From Labyrinthula sp. Ha (lineage: Eukaryota; Sar; Bigyra; Labyrinthulida; Labyrinthulaceae), in assembly GCA_015227615.1 (NCBI GenBank), contig JAALGZ010000002.1, positions 496,001 to 560,000 on the forward strand: a DNA stretch of 64,000 nt, given 5' to 3'. Below are positions 55,954-64,000 of the stretch, piece by piece; the first letter of the stretch is position 1, and every line of letters begins with the position of its first letter. Position numbers and translations under genes: made by a program. A model generated the notes under the pieces. The model ran no database searches. It worked only from the letters and a program-made list of their open reading frames with translations, and was not told the DNA's origin.

Positions 55954-57120
55954 ATGCAATGCGACGGCTCTTTGGAAGATTTCGAGGCAACTGTTCTGGA
56001 AAATGAGAAGATACTCAATGCGGACTTGAATCCTTGTTGGTTATGGACGGTTGAAGACAAACGGGAGTACAACAGACGAGCGGCAAAGACATACAGAGCC
56101 AAGTCTAAGAAAAAGGAGAAGGACTTTTTTCACGACGTATCCGCAAAAGAGAATGAAAACTGGAAGTTGAATTTACTGATGCGAAATCTGCAAAAAGAAA
56201 AGGAAAAGCTCGAGAACAAGAAGTTAGAGGAAATGTCAAAATGGAACTCACCTTTTCTTCTTGAATGCAACCGCTGGCTTGGGGCACAGGTCCGACTTCT
56301 ACGAGCACAGAGATTTTTTATGGAAAAGTTTCATAGAGTTAAAGAACTTTTTCCACAGTATGATACACGACTATTTTTTTCAGCAATATTAGATGCAGTA
56401 CAGCTATCACTGAAATATCCAACAGAGGTTGAGATGAAGAAAAATGGTTCTATTACTCTGTTTGGAAAGAAACTTAGGAGTGTTGATAATTGGGGAGAGA
56501 AAAAGAAAAATTTGAATAAAAGGATAAGAGAAAGTAAAGGTAAATGCTTAGATACAACGTTAAAAACTTTTTGCCTTGATAAAGACGAAGCACATATTCT
56601 CCACTTCAAGCAGATCATAAGAAAGTTGGATTACAAAGAGTATGCAGACATAGTTTACGCACTTGTTACCCATCAAAGGTACAAGGCAGGATATACGAAA
56701 TATTTAGATATTGAATATGATATTGTAGATGTGGATAGCTCAGGATTCCCTTTTCATTGTCCAAGTCCGCTGAAGAAAACTCATTTTGATCATCAGTCAT
56801 TTAATGTGACGTTAAGCCGGCCGAAAGGGAACGCCCCTATGTATCTTGTGGTTCATTCGAAACTTATAAATGATACTGCTTCTTTTGTGGTTAAATGTAT
56901 TATGACGTATGATCCGGTTAAGTGTATTTTTACACCGTCGCATAGAGGTGTTACGTCAATGTGTTTCACGCCTTGCAAGAATGATCCAACCTCGACAATG
57001 TCGCTGTTTACAACTACAACTAATCCTAAAGCTCGACTTACAGAAATCGTAGAGTTTTCAAAAGGGGCACGGTTATACAAGAAAAAAATGGACATTGCTC
57101 GCCACGGTATGGTTAGGTGA
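55954..57120 (+). CDS. bZIP-domain protein
   Basis: 388 residues from the ATG at 55954 (MQCDGSLEDFEATVLENEKI); the frame is open a little further upstream but without an ATG. A basic region EYNRRAAKTYRAKSKKKEKD (about residues 38-57) has the bZIP spacing of Asn, Ala-Ala and Arg. It is followed by a helical zipper with irregular heptads (NLLMRNLQKEKEKLENKKLE). This implies a dimeric DNA-binding regulator in the nucleus. The C-terminal 280 residues, with an aromatic, beta-rich part (HFDHQSFNVTLSRP, YLVVHSKLINDTASFVV), form a globular domain I do not recognise; such domains are uncommon next to a zipper. Its own upstream CCGTTAA cluster suggests tight control. Convergent with Argonaute, 323 bp apart. 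Confidence 0.7.
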   Translation: MQCDGSLEDFEATVLENEKILNADLNPCWLWTVEDKREYNRRAAKTYRAKSKKKEKDFFHDVSAKENENWKLNLLMRNLQKEKEKLENKKLEEMSKWNSPFLLECNRWLGAQVRLLRAQRFFMEKFHRVKELFPQYDTRLFFSAILDAVQLSLKYPTEVEMKKNGSITLFGKKLRSVDNWGEKKKNLNKRIRESKGKCLDTTLKTFCLDKDEAHILHFKQIIRKLDYKEYADIVYALVTHQRYKAGYTKYLDIEYDIVDVDSSGFPFHCPSPLKKTHFDHQSFNVTLSRPKGNAPMYLVVHSKLINDTASFVVKCIMTYDPVKCIFTPSHRGVTSMCFTPCKNDPTSTMSLFTTTTNPKARLTEIVEFSKGARLYKKKMDIARHGMVR

Positions 57121-57443
57121 AGGCTTTGTAGGTTACTGGACCTCATTTAATTTGTTCTATTGTTATTTTTCAGAAGTCTAGAAGTTTTTTACTTATTTCG
57201 TAGAATAGATTTCTAAAAAGTTAACAGTCATTCCTTTAGTTTGTCTAAGCCAAAGATTATATCTATACCGTATTCCTGTTTAAATGTGGAAGGAAATAAT
57301 TTTCTAAGCTTAGGTATACGGGGTGAAGAAGATATGAATATACTCTTACCATTTATGAACTTAATGAAACACAAAAGCCAAAAACCATTTCACCGGAACA
57401 AAATTTCATACATAAACCTTTCAAGAATTAAAGAAAAACCTCC
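57121..57443. other. Shared 3' region of bZIP gene and Argonaute
   Basis: 323 bp between two convergent stop codons. It holds both 3' ends and a short open frame (57241-57447) that starts without an ATG and overlaps the Argonaute stop; I do not regard it as a gene. Confidence 0.5.
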
Positions 57444-60257
57444 TTAGAGAAAATACATTTGACTTATCTGTCTTAATCGTGCATGTAACTTCGGCATTTC
57501 TCCACGCGTGTTCATCAAGAAGCGGCACTTGTCGGCAAGCAGATGAGCATAATAGGATGCGGTTGTTTGACTCACTGCTCCGAAACTCCGCTGATAATAA
57601 CTACTGAGTTGGTTCGTTAGCATTTGAAGCGAGTCTGCGTCAAAATTATTCTCATTGTGCAAAACAACATAGTGAGGAATTCTAGCAGTACCTATTCCAC
57701 ATCTGTGAGCCTGCAAATAAAAATCATAGTCTTGCAAATTGGTAACAGTGCGGTCAATCACAGTGCCTGCTTCTGGATTATCGATTCTATTTCCCTGTAA
57801 CTTAAAAAATTTTGTTCTGTGCCGCTTCTGCAGAACAAGAAATGTTAGCTTTGTTTGCGGTGAAAAGTAGCTTCTAATTGTCTCAATCTCCACGTCATTA
57901 ACCTGGTTGAACATAGATTCAGAAACACCATCACGGTAAAACAATACTCGAGAAAATCTGCTCTTATTCTGCACCCCAACCACGTCATCCAAGAGCTTCA
58001 ACATGACTTCTTTCTTTACAAGCTCTGTTCGAGCCTTTTGAGAGGCAAAAGCAGCTAAAAAGTGAGACGAGCTGACCAAAGCAACTGTTGAGTTTGAGGC
58101 CACTTCTGCATCAACATTGTTTAGCATCCCATGACTCACATCCATTCCAAGTACCAGAGTGTTACTATCAAGACCTTGAAACCTGGGTAAGAAGTTAACT
58201 CCTCCAAGCTTCATATTAACTTTCAATAACAAATTCTCCATATAAGAACGTAACCTTCTAGGATCTGCGCGTCGAAAATGTTTACTTAAGGTAACTTGGA
58301 CGGGTACTCCAGTTTCAAGATAACTAATTCTTTTTGCTTCGTTATATAGGTCCTTATCCCTTTCGTTCTTAATCAAGAGAATTAGCTCAACACCTTTTTG
58401 AATGTATGGTTTTATAGCTGGGCCATAGTCTCTACTTCCACGAATTGTAATGGGTCTTCGGCAATTTGCAATGCGCATTCCATATCGTTGTCCCATCTCA
58501 GTAAAACTGGTTACAACTGTTTGCAAATCCTGAGGACTAACGCTTCTTTCGTCTCCATTAACAACTATCCAATTACTGAGCGTTTTGGGATTGACGAACT
58601 TAGAGCCTTTTCGCACACTAAATGAGCCAATTTCCCTTCCTTCTGTTTTTATTAAATTTGGATTCAGAGCAAGACCGGCTTGCTTTTGCTTTTTCAAAAT
58701 TTTATCAAAATCTTGAACTCCTTTCTCTATCTTACTGTGCCTTACATTCGGCTTCAAGTGTACATCTTTCAAAGCTGATCTAGGCAACTCCCTCGTGAAC
58801 TTTTGCTCTTTCACTATCTGTAGCGCTTCTAAAGGATAGTAATTACCTTTTCTAGTCGATGTAATTACACATGGGAAATTTGGATTTACATCAAGCTTAT
58901 ATCTTGTCTTAAAGTAATCGCGAACTGAGACCTGTTTCCCATCCAGTTCAAATTTCTGTTGAGCAGTTGTTTTCTGCGTGAAACCTTTGCATTTCAACGT
59001 ATTAGAGGCTGTTCGAAAATTGGGTCTAAGTTTAATTCCATCGACATCTTTGGCGACATATTTAGGATCTTTGTTAAACCTCCCGTTCGACCAAAGATTT
59101 GACTTTTGAAGAAAATCCAAGAAGGACATCTCTTTATACACTAAGTTTCCAGAGACGTCAATGGATAATTGTGAACTTCCCTCAGCTTGAACAATACTTG
59201 TTTTATATTTGTATTCAATTCTAAGAGTTTGAGATTCGGGGCTTGGACCTCCAGCTGAATATCCACCGCGCCCCCCGCCTCTACCTGTTCCACGTCCACT
59301 TCTACCCCCACGATCTCCTCTTCCCACTCTGCCTCTTCCACGACCTCTAGAGCCTCCATCATCTCCAAGTTCTTTGACGGAACTTTTTGGCAAGTATTTT
59401 TGAAAAATAATATCCAAGTACTGAAAGTCGTCCCCATCCAACCTGCTTCCATCAGTGCTCAAATCCTTATAAATAACACCTCCATCCAACTTTACTCGAT
59501 CTTTAAAGTCCGTCAATGGTTTTCTTAAACGGTCAAGAACGAAGCTGTCCTGATGAACAGATTTAACCGTTGGCGGAGCACCTGAACAAATTCCATACTG
59601 AATAAAAATCTTCGATCCGTCATACGCAATAGGCTGTTTTTCAAGGTCTAAATACTTTGCTAGGTCCACTTTTTGCTTTGATTCTTTTCCTTCAGCATCG
59701 AAAAATTTAAAATGAAAAATTGAAACTTTTTTCGGAATATCCATAACCTGAACTCTGTTCGTAAGAATTTGCACTCTTTGACCATTTTTTCCATGAAGAG
59801 GTTTGATATTTTTCTCTGAACGTATTCTATTCCATTCATTCATTGCCAGTGGAGGCGTTTCTGTTTCCTGCGCTGAAACTTGAAACGGATCTGAAATCGT
59901 AACAGGTGGTTCAGGTGCTGTAGGAGGAGTTGCCATCTTAGGTTCAGGGGTAACAACTTCAGATGCAGGAGCTCGTTTTTCTTTGGGAGTATTTTTATTT
60001 CCTTTGGATTTCATCCATGATTTTTTCTTGCCCATTTTTTTCGAGTTCTCAGAGGTTGCAGAAGGCTTAGCCTCCTTTTTCCCTTGGATCTTAAATTTTG
60101 ACTTCTGTTTGTTGTCCTTCTTGTCTTGGCCTTTAGCTTTTGGTTTAGATTTTTCTTCTTCCTTTCCTTTAACCTTAAAAGTTGATTTTTGCTTTTTTTT
60201 CTTTTTTGGTTTAGGAGGAGGTTTAGAACGGCTAGGATCTTCAGAAGGTGGATTCAT
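57444..60257 (-). CDS. AGO: Argonaute, AGO-clade-like
   Basis: A 937-residue single-exon Argonaute, the small-RNA-guided silencing effector. Layout: a Lys/Pro-rich N-terminus (1-120) with repeated KxKFKxQGK-type units; an N domain (about 140-300); an RG-rich tract (about 303-342, including RGRGRGRVGRGDRGGRSGRG); PAZ (about 380-500); MID (about 570-680); PIWI (about 690-930). Catalytic positions are visible: Asp in LVLGMDVSHG (about 702), Asp in FYRDGVSE (about 776) and His in YYAHLLADK (about 904). A slicer-competent DExDH set is therefore likely, although GMDVSHG departs from the usual G-A-D-V-T-H-P. LTNQLSSYYQRSFGAVSQT is typical of AGO/PIWI ends. The internal position of the RG tract is unusual; RGG tracts are normally N-terminal. 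It may bind RNA or be arginine-methylated. Confidence 0.92.
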   Translation of the reverse strand: MNPPSEDPSRSKPPPKPKKKKKQKSTFKVKGKEEEKSKPKAKGQDKKDNKQKSKFKIQGKKEAKPSATSENSKKMGKKKSWMKSKGNKNTPKEKRAPASEVVTPEPKMATPPTAPEPPVTISDPFQVSAQETETPPLAMNEWNRIRSEKNIKPLHGKNGQRVQILTNRVQVMDIPKKVSIFHFKFFDAEGKESKQKVDLAKYLDLEKQPIAYDGSKIFIQYGICSGAPPTVKSVHQDSFVLDRLRKPLTDFKDRVKLDGGVIYKDLSTDGSRLDGDDFQYLDIIFQKYLPKSSVKELGDDGGSRGRGRGRVGRGDRGGRSGRGTGRGGGRGGYSAGGPSPESQTLRIEYKYKTSIVQAEGSSQLSIDVSGNLVYKEMSFLDFLQKSNLWSNGRFNKDPKYVAKDVDGIKLRPNFRTASNTLKCKGFTQKTTAQQKFELDGKQVSVRDYFKTRYKLDVNPNFPCVITSTRKGNYYPLEALQIVKEQKFTRELPRSALKDVHLKPNVRHSKIEKGVQDFDKILKKQKQAGLALNPNLIKTEGREIGSFSVRKGSKFVNPKTLSNWIVVNGDERSVSPQDLQTVVTSFTEMGQRYGMRIANCRRPITIRGSRDYGPAIKPYIQKGVELILLIKNERDKDLYNEAKRISYLETGVPVQVTLSKHFRRADPRRLRSYMENLLLKVNMKLGGVNFLPRFQGLDSNTLVLGMDVSHGMLNNVDAEVASNSTVALVSSSHFLAAFASQKARTELVKKEVMLKLLDDVVGVQNKSRFSRVLFYRDGVSESMFNQVNDVEIETIRSYFSPQTKLTFLVLQKRHRTKFFKLQGNRIDNPEAGTVIDRTVTNLQDYDFYLQAHRCGIGTARIPHYVVLHNENNFDADSLQMLTNQLSSYYQRSFGAVSQTTASYYAHLLADKCRFLMNTRGEMPKLHARLRQISQMYFL

Positions 60258-60334
60258 CCTATTTGTTCTTCTGTCGTTAGTTTTCTTTTTTGGATAATTG
60301 TCTTGATCGGGACACGGGTACCAAATCAGCTAGA

Positions 60335-60368
60335 TTTCCCGGCATATCAGCCGGTTCTACATTTCCCG
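60335..60368 (-). promoter_or_regulatory. TTTCCCG sites and CCGGC palindrome upstream of AGO
   Basis: About 80-110 bp upstream of the AGO ATG. TTTCCCG occurs at 60335-60341 and 60362-60368, around an inverted repeat CCGGC-ATATCA-GCCGG (60339-60354). The TTTCCCG heptamer also occurs in the bZIP upstream palindrome (55809-55815). It resembles the left part of E2F-type sites. Function is inferred. Confidence 0.35.
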
Positions 60369-63300
60369 AGATACTGTCAATTTATATCTAACATGTATAC
60401 ATTTTCCAGTATCGTTTATTTGGAGGAGAAATAGCTAAATTTAATCACCCTATAAAATATTCAAAGAAATATTTATTGAGGACAAAGAGTAAGAGTTTTA
60501 TAGAGATTTTCTTCAGGTTAATAGCAACTACATGTTCCATCAGTTATAAGAGAAGGCAACTAGATGGTAGAAAAGCAAAGAACAAAAGAAAAAATATGAT
60601 ACTATTTCAAACTAGGTGTTTGATTTAATTCATCGAAAACTTGTAAATGGTTGCTGCGCTATATTTTTTTCATTATCACTAAGATTGATAGAACTATGCT
60701 GAATGATTATTGATAATCAATCGACAATCAGAATAAAGCCAGAATCAAATGAGACAAATAAAATTACGACCCCTCCTGCTAAATATACCAAATAAAGAAT
60801 AAAAAAAGTAATCTTTGTTCAATTTTATTAAGTCCGATGACAATTTTGGACTCAATTAATATTCTGTTGTTATTAAGTTGTTTGCGTTTAGTTTTTATGA
60901 TAGCCATGAATTCTTTTGCGCAAGATTTTTCAATTTATGTTTTTTAAATAGAATATAGAATCTAAACTATACTGTCTAGCTAATTTCATGTAAACTCCGA
61001 GTGCACATGAAGAAGGCTATTTTGGAGCAATCAGAGATTCTGCATCGAAAGAAGCTGTGTCACCTCAGCTTCAAACAACTGAAGCGTCATCTTTGGGCTA
61101 AGAGCTTGTATCAAAAATTAAGAAATTATTCTTAATGTCATGTATCTCCCAAGAACTACTAGTATCCATACTTAGCGTATAGATATCTGAATCGAAGAAA
61201 ACCAAGACTTTACCCTTTTTAATTTATTCAAAACGTTCTAACTTTCGACAAGAGCTCGGTGCAGAAACTCTTTGTACATATCTTAAATTGCAATTACACT
61301 CAAGCTTATGTAATAGTTCTAAATATATCATTATGTTAAATCTACAACCCGCAAACATAGTTAAACTTCTTCCTGGGGCTAAATTTTATTGAATCTTGGT
61401 TTATGATATGTGATATTTGCTTAAATCGGATAGCCAAATGCCGATCAAAAAAATAATGTTTTGCTTAATGATTTTCATCAACTTCTATATGGTTAAATAA
61501 AGACATTGAGAGCCAGTCCGGAGTTGCAGGACAAAGGGTAATTCTATCTAGGACTTTTCTCTGTTTTTGCAAAGTTTTCCAGGGGAGAGAGTGCTTCTTA
61601 CTACCACATTAAATGATAAATCCACGAAGAAAGAGGAACAAACTTAAAATCTCTGAATGAGGAATTCACATAGTTTTAGTGTTTGTGTCAGCAGGAACTC
61701 AATGATTAACCGACTAAGAATAATTAAGACTCGACAAAGAATTTTCAAAGACTCTTTTTTGGGAGAGATCTGGTTCATTGTTAAATTTTGAGGGCCGTGA
61801 AGACTCGCAAGATTTTTTAGACACGGTTTTAGCTTCATAATTCCCAGATCCAAAGTCTGGCAATATTCCTAGTTTGGAATCTGGGCCACTGTTGAAAGTA
61901 TTTTTTATAGAGACTAAAATTTTTATGCCTTACTCGAGAAATGATCGAAATACGATAACAGAGTCATGGAATATTTGCGGCTGCTGGGAACTAATAAGGA
62001 TACTTTGATGTAAGTGTTAATGTTGCCATAGATATATCATACATTTATTAACTTGGTCTTTAGCCAGTTGAATTTATCCAAGCAAAACTCCTATTAAAAT
62101 TTAATCTATTTTTGTTACCCAAAAGAGACGGTAAATACTCATTGATCACTACTCTACAAATTCCTAAAGCTTAACACAACAATATATATTTTGCCAGACG
62201 CTGTTTAGATTCTGAAGACTATGGATTTACAAATGTAATTGATATTCCCAACGGTCCGGATAGAATAAACTCTTGAGCTTTGTAAAAAGCTGAGCTAAAT
62301 AATTTAAAAGCTCGTCAATATTTTAAGTTATCTTTAGCATTTATATTTTTTTGACAAATCGGTGCACCCCGGTGCCTGATAAAATTAATTTACCTGTGTT
62401 TTAGATGTCATGAAATTCTTACCTTTAAATGCCCTTAAACCACTCTTCATAATCGTTGCTTAAATATTTTCATTGAAGTTTATTTATATTTTCCGTAAAG
62501 AAGGGAGCATAAATTAATTAATTTCTTGAAATTCCTAGTTACTTTATAATAACTTAACTATTACTTATGTCATTATCCTAGTAAAATCGGACAACCTAGC
62601 TGCTTATATGACAATTTATGGTATTTCCATTATGAATATATAATGTTGAAATAATGGATTATTTTGTCCTACAGTTCAATATTGTAGAAAAATTCTGTAT
62701 TTTGTTATGGTATAAATGGCAACCCCCCCTCCTCCTATAATTATGCGCAGTTTTGTCATCATGGCCTTGCACCTGGTAACATTGTCCTTGCGGTCGACCT
62801 CATTAGTGATATCTTGATCGGCCTTTACCGCCAAAAAATCATAAAAGGTCAAACTTCAAAAATCGTTGAGGGGATATCATTATTCATCCCGTTACATCAA
62901 AGCTTTGAGCTAGAATCCAACTGAGAGGGTATTATTAAGCACTGACTTTGTTGGTATAACATTCTCCTTGTGAAGTATCAACTTACTCCCAGCCAAAATC
63001 GATTGGAAACTAATGAATAAACAATATATCAAAAATATTTTAAACATACAAGAATAGCTGAAAGATAAATATAAGATAGTCCCAAAAACATATACCGTTA
63101 CAGAAATCAAAAGGCAGGTTGTATTATAAGTTTAATACAGAAGTGATAAGAATATTTTCTCAAGATAACCACCCTAGATCTATCTGAAAGAATTGGAAGT
63201 GCTAAACACGTTAATTGAGAACAATGTCGGGAAATGTATGGAGAGAAGGTATATTGGATCTTGATTGGGAAACTCAAGAAGTAGTATGTGGAACGTAGTA

Positions 63301-64000
63301 ACAGCATAGAAAAACACTCCATAGGTATTTTGTTTGAACCTTTCTATTAATCTAATGAAGTTACTCTGGATCAGTGTACGAAGTTAGCTTATAAACAAAT
63401 ATGAAACATAAAAGAAACAAAAGGCAAAACCTTATTCCAGAAATAAATGGTGAATTACATTGAAAGTACTAAATCCATGCAAATGATCCGAGTACATGAG
63501 AAAGTAGCAATTATATTAACCTAGCATTGAGCAATAGGTGAAGGATAATTGTATACACTGACGGTGCATGATGTATGATTTGTTATAAACAAAGAGAGAG
63601 GTGTCATAAGTGTTGAAACAGTAAAAATAGGCCAACCTTTGACTGAGTTCGTGGTTGAAGATCGCTTCTACATCAAATTTTCAAGGGAGACATAGAACAC
63701 TAAGAGATTATGAAGAAAAACGAATATCTGTACTTCTATCGGAGATTTGAAGAGGATTTCAGAAAATCCATAAAATAAAGAAGAAAAAAGCTTTGAATTC
63801 AAAATATCGCAAAGGAAATTGATCAATGAAATAACTAAGATGAGGCAGTTTATATTCTCCATAGATTTATAGGCATATTATCGAAGACTTAGCAGGTGAA
63901 AATTTCAACCAAGATTTAGATAATGGAGGCATGTGGACGGAGGTTAGGTGCATTGACACATCAGCATACCCAATAGATAGATCATTGAAAACGGGTTAGA
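60369..64000. other. Gene-poor interval to window end
   Basis: 3.6 kb of AT-rich sequence beyond the Argonaute promoter. Open frames are all under 75 codons without motifs. No RNA gene or complete mobile element was seen. A C-rich run (CCCCCCTCCTCC near 62725-62736) is the only obvious compositional break. Confidence 0.5.

Noticed and set aside
1-64000. Non-standard genetic code, considered because of tiny introns as in ciliates
   Set aside because: TAA (SAR1), TAG (SFI1-like gene and the 36280 gene) and TGA (LTN1, eIF3a, TTLL) all end genes at family-expected positions.
1-64000. CRISPR arrays, operons, bacterial promoters, rRNA genes
   Set aside because: The gene content is eukaryotic and nothing of this kind was seen.

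Overview
This is an AT-rich nuclear fragment from a eukaryote, probably unicellular. It carries listerin, SAR1, UBL5/HUB1, RPL7, eIF3a, Argonaute, an SFI1-type centrin-binding-repeat protein and a TTLL-type ligase. Most genes are long single exons. Where introns can be resolved by protein homology they are extremely short: 30, 62 and 31 nt in SAR1, and 34, about 61 and 27 nt in the GOST-type seven-TM gene. TAA, TAG and TGA all end genes, so the standard code applies. SFI1 and TTLL genes suggest a lineage with centrioles or cilia. A Tudor/SH3-like insert in listerin recalls domains I associate with stramenopile proteins, but that is a weak hint and I do not assign a lineage.

Layout. 169-6699 is a large inverted-repeat element: two 1.64-kb arms, about 99% identical, enclose 3.2 kb with a hAT transposase pseudogene and other exon-like fragments. 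7832-12907 is listerin (LTN1). 14909-16078 is a mitochondrial PDK/BCKDK-type kinase. 19571-29413 is a compact gene island: SAR1 and a TMEM145/GPR180-like membrane protein diverge from a 148-bp promoter; a TTLL ligase, a secreted choice-of-anchor-B protein, a coiled-coil protein and an SFI1-like protein follow on the minus strand. About 32.1-35.66 kb is a decayed LINE. 36062-40003 is a second island: UBL5, an unknown protein overlapping it tail to tail by 4 bp, a metallophosphatase and RPL7. About 42.9-44.4 kb is a second, worse decayed LINE. 44450-48243 holds eIF3a and a reticulon-like ER protein. 55954-60257 holds a bZIP protein and Argonaute. The rest, notably 16.1-19.6, 40.0-42.9, 48.2-55.6 and 60.3-64.0 kb, is gene-poor.

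The genes do not form one pathway. They cover ribosome production and rescue (RPL7, eIF3a, LTN1), secretory-pathway structure (SAR1, GOST-type receptor, reticulon-like), microtubule and centrosome biology (TTLL, SFI1-like), splicing modification (UBL5), small-RNA silencing (Argonaute) and mitochondrial regulation (PDK-like). The most unusual features are the long-armed hAT-containing element with further coding remnants inside it, the ultrashort introns, the tail-to-tail packing of genes inside otherwise loose sequence, the listerin insert, and an Argonaute whose RG-rich tract is internal.
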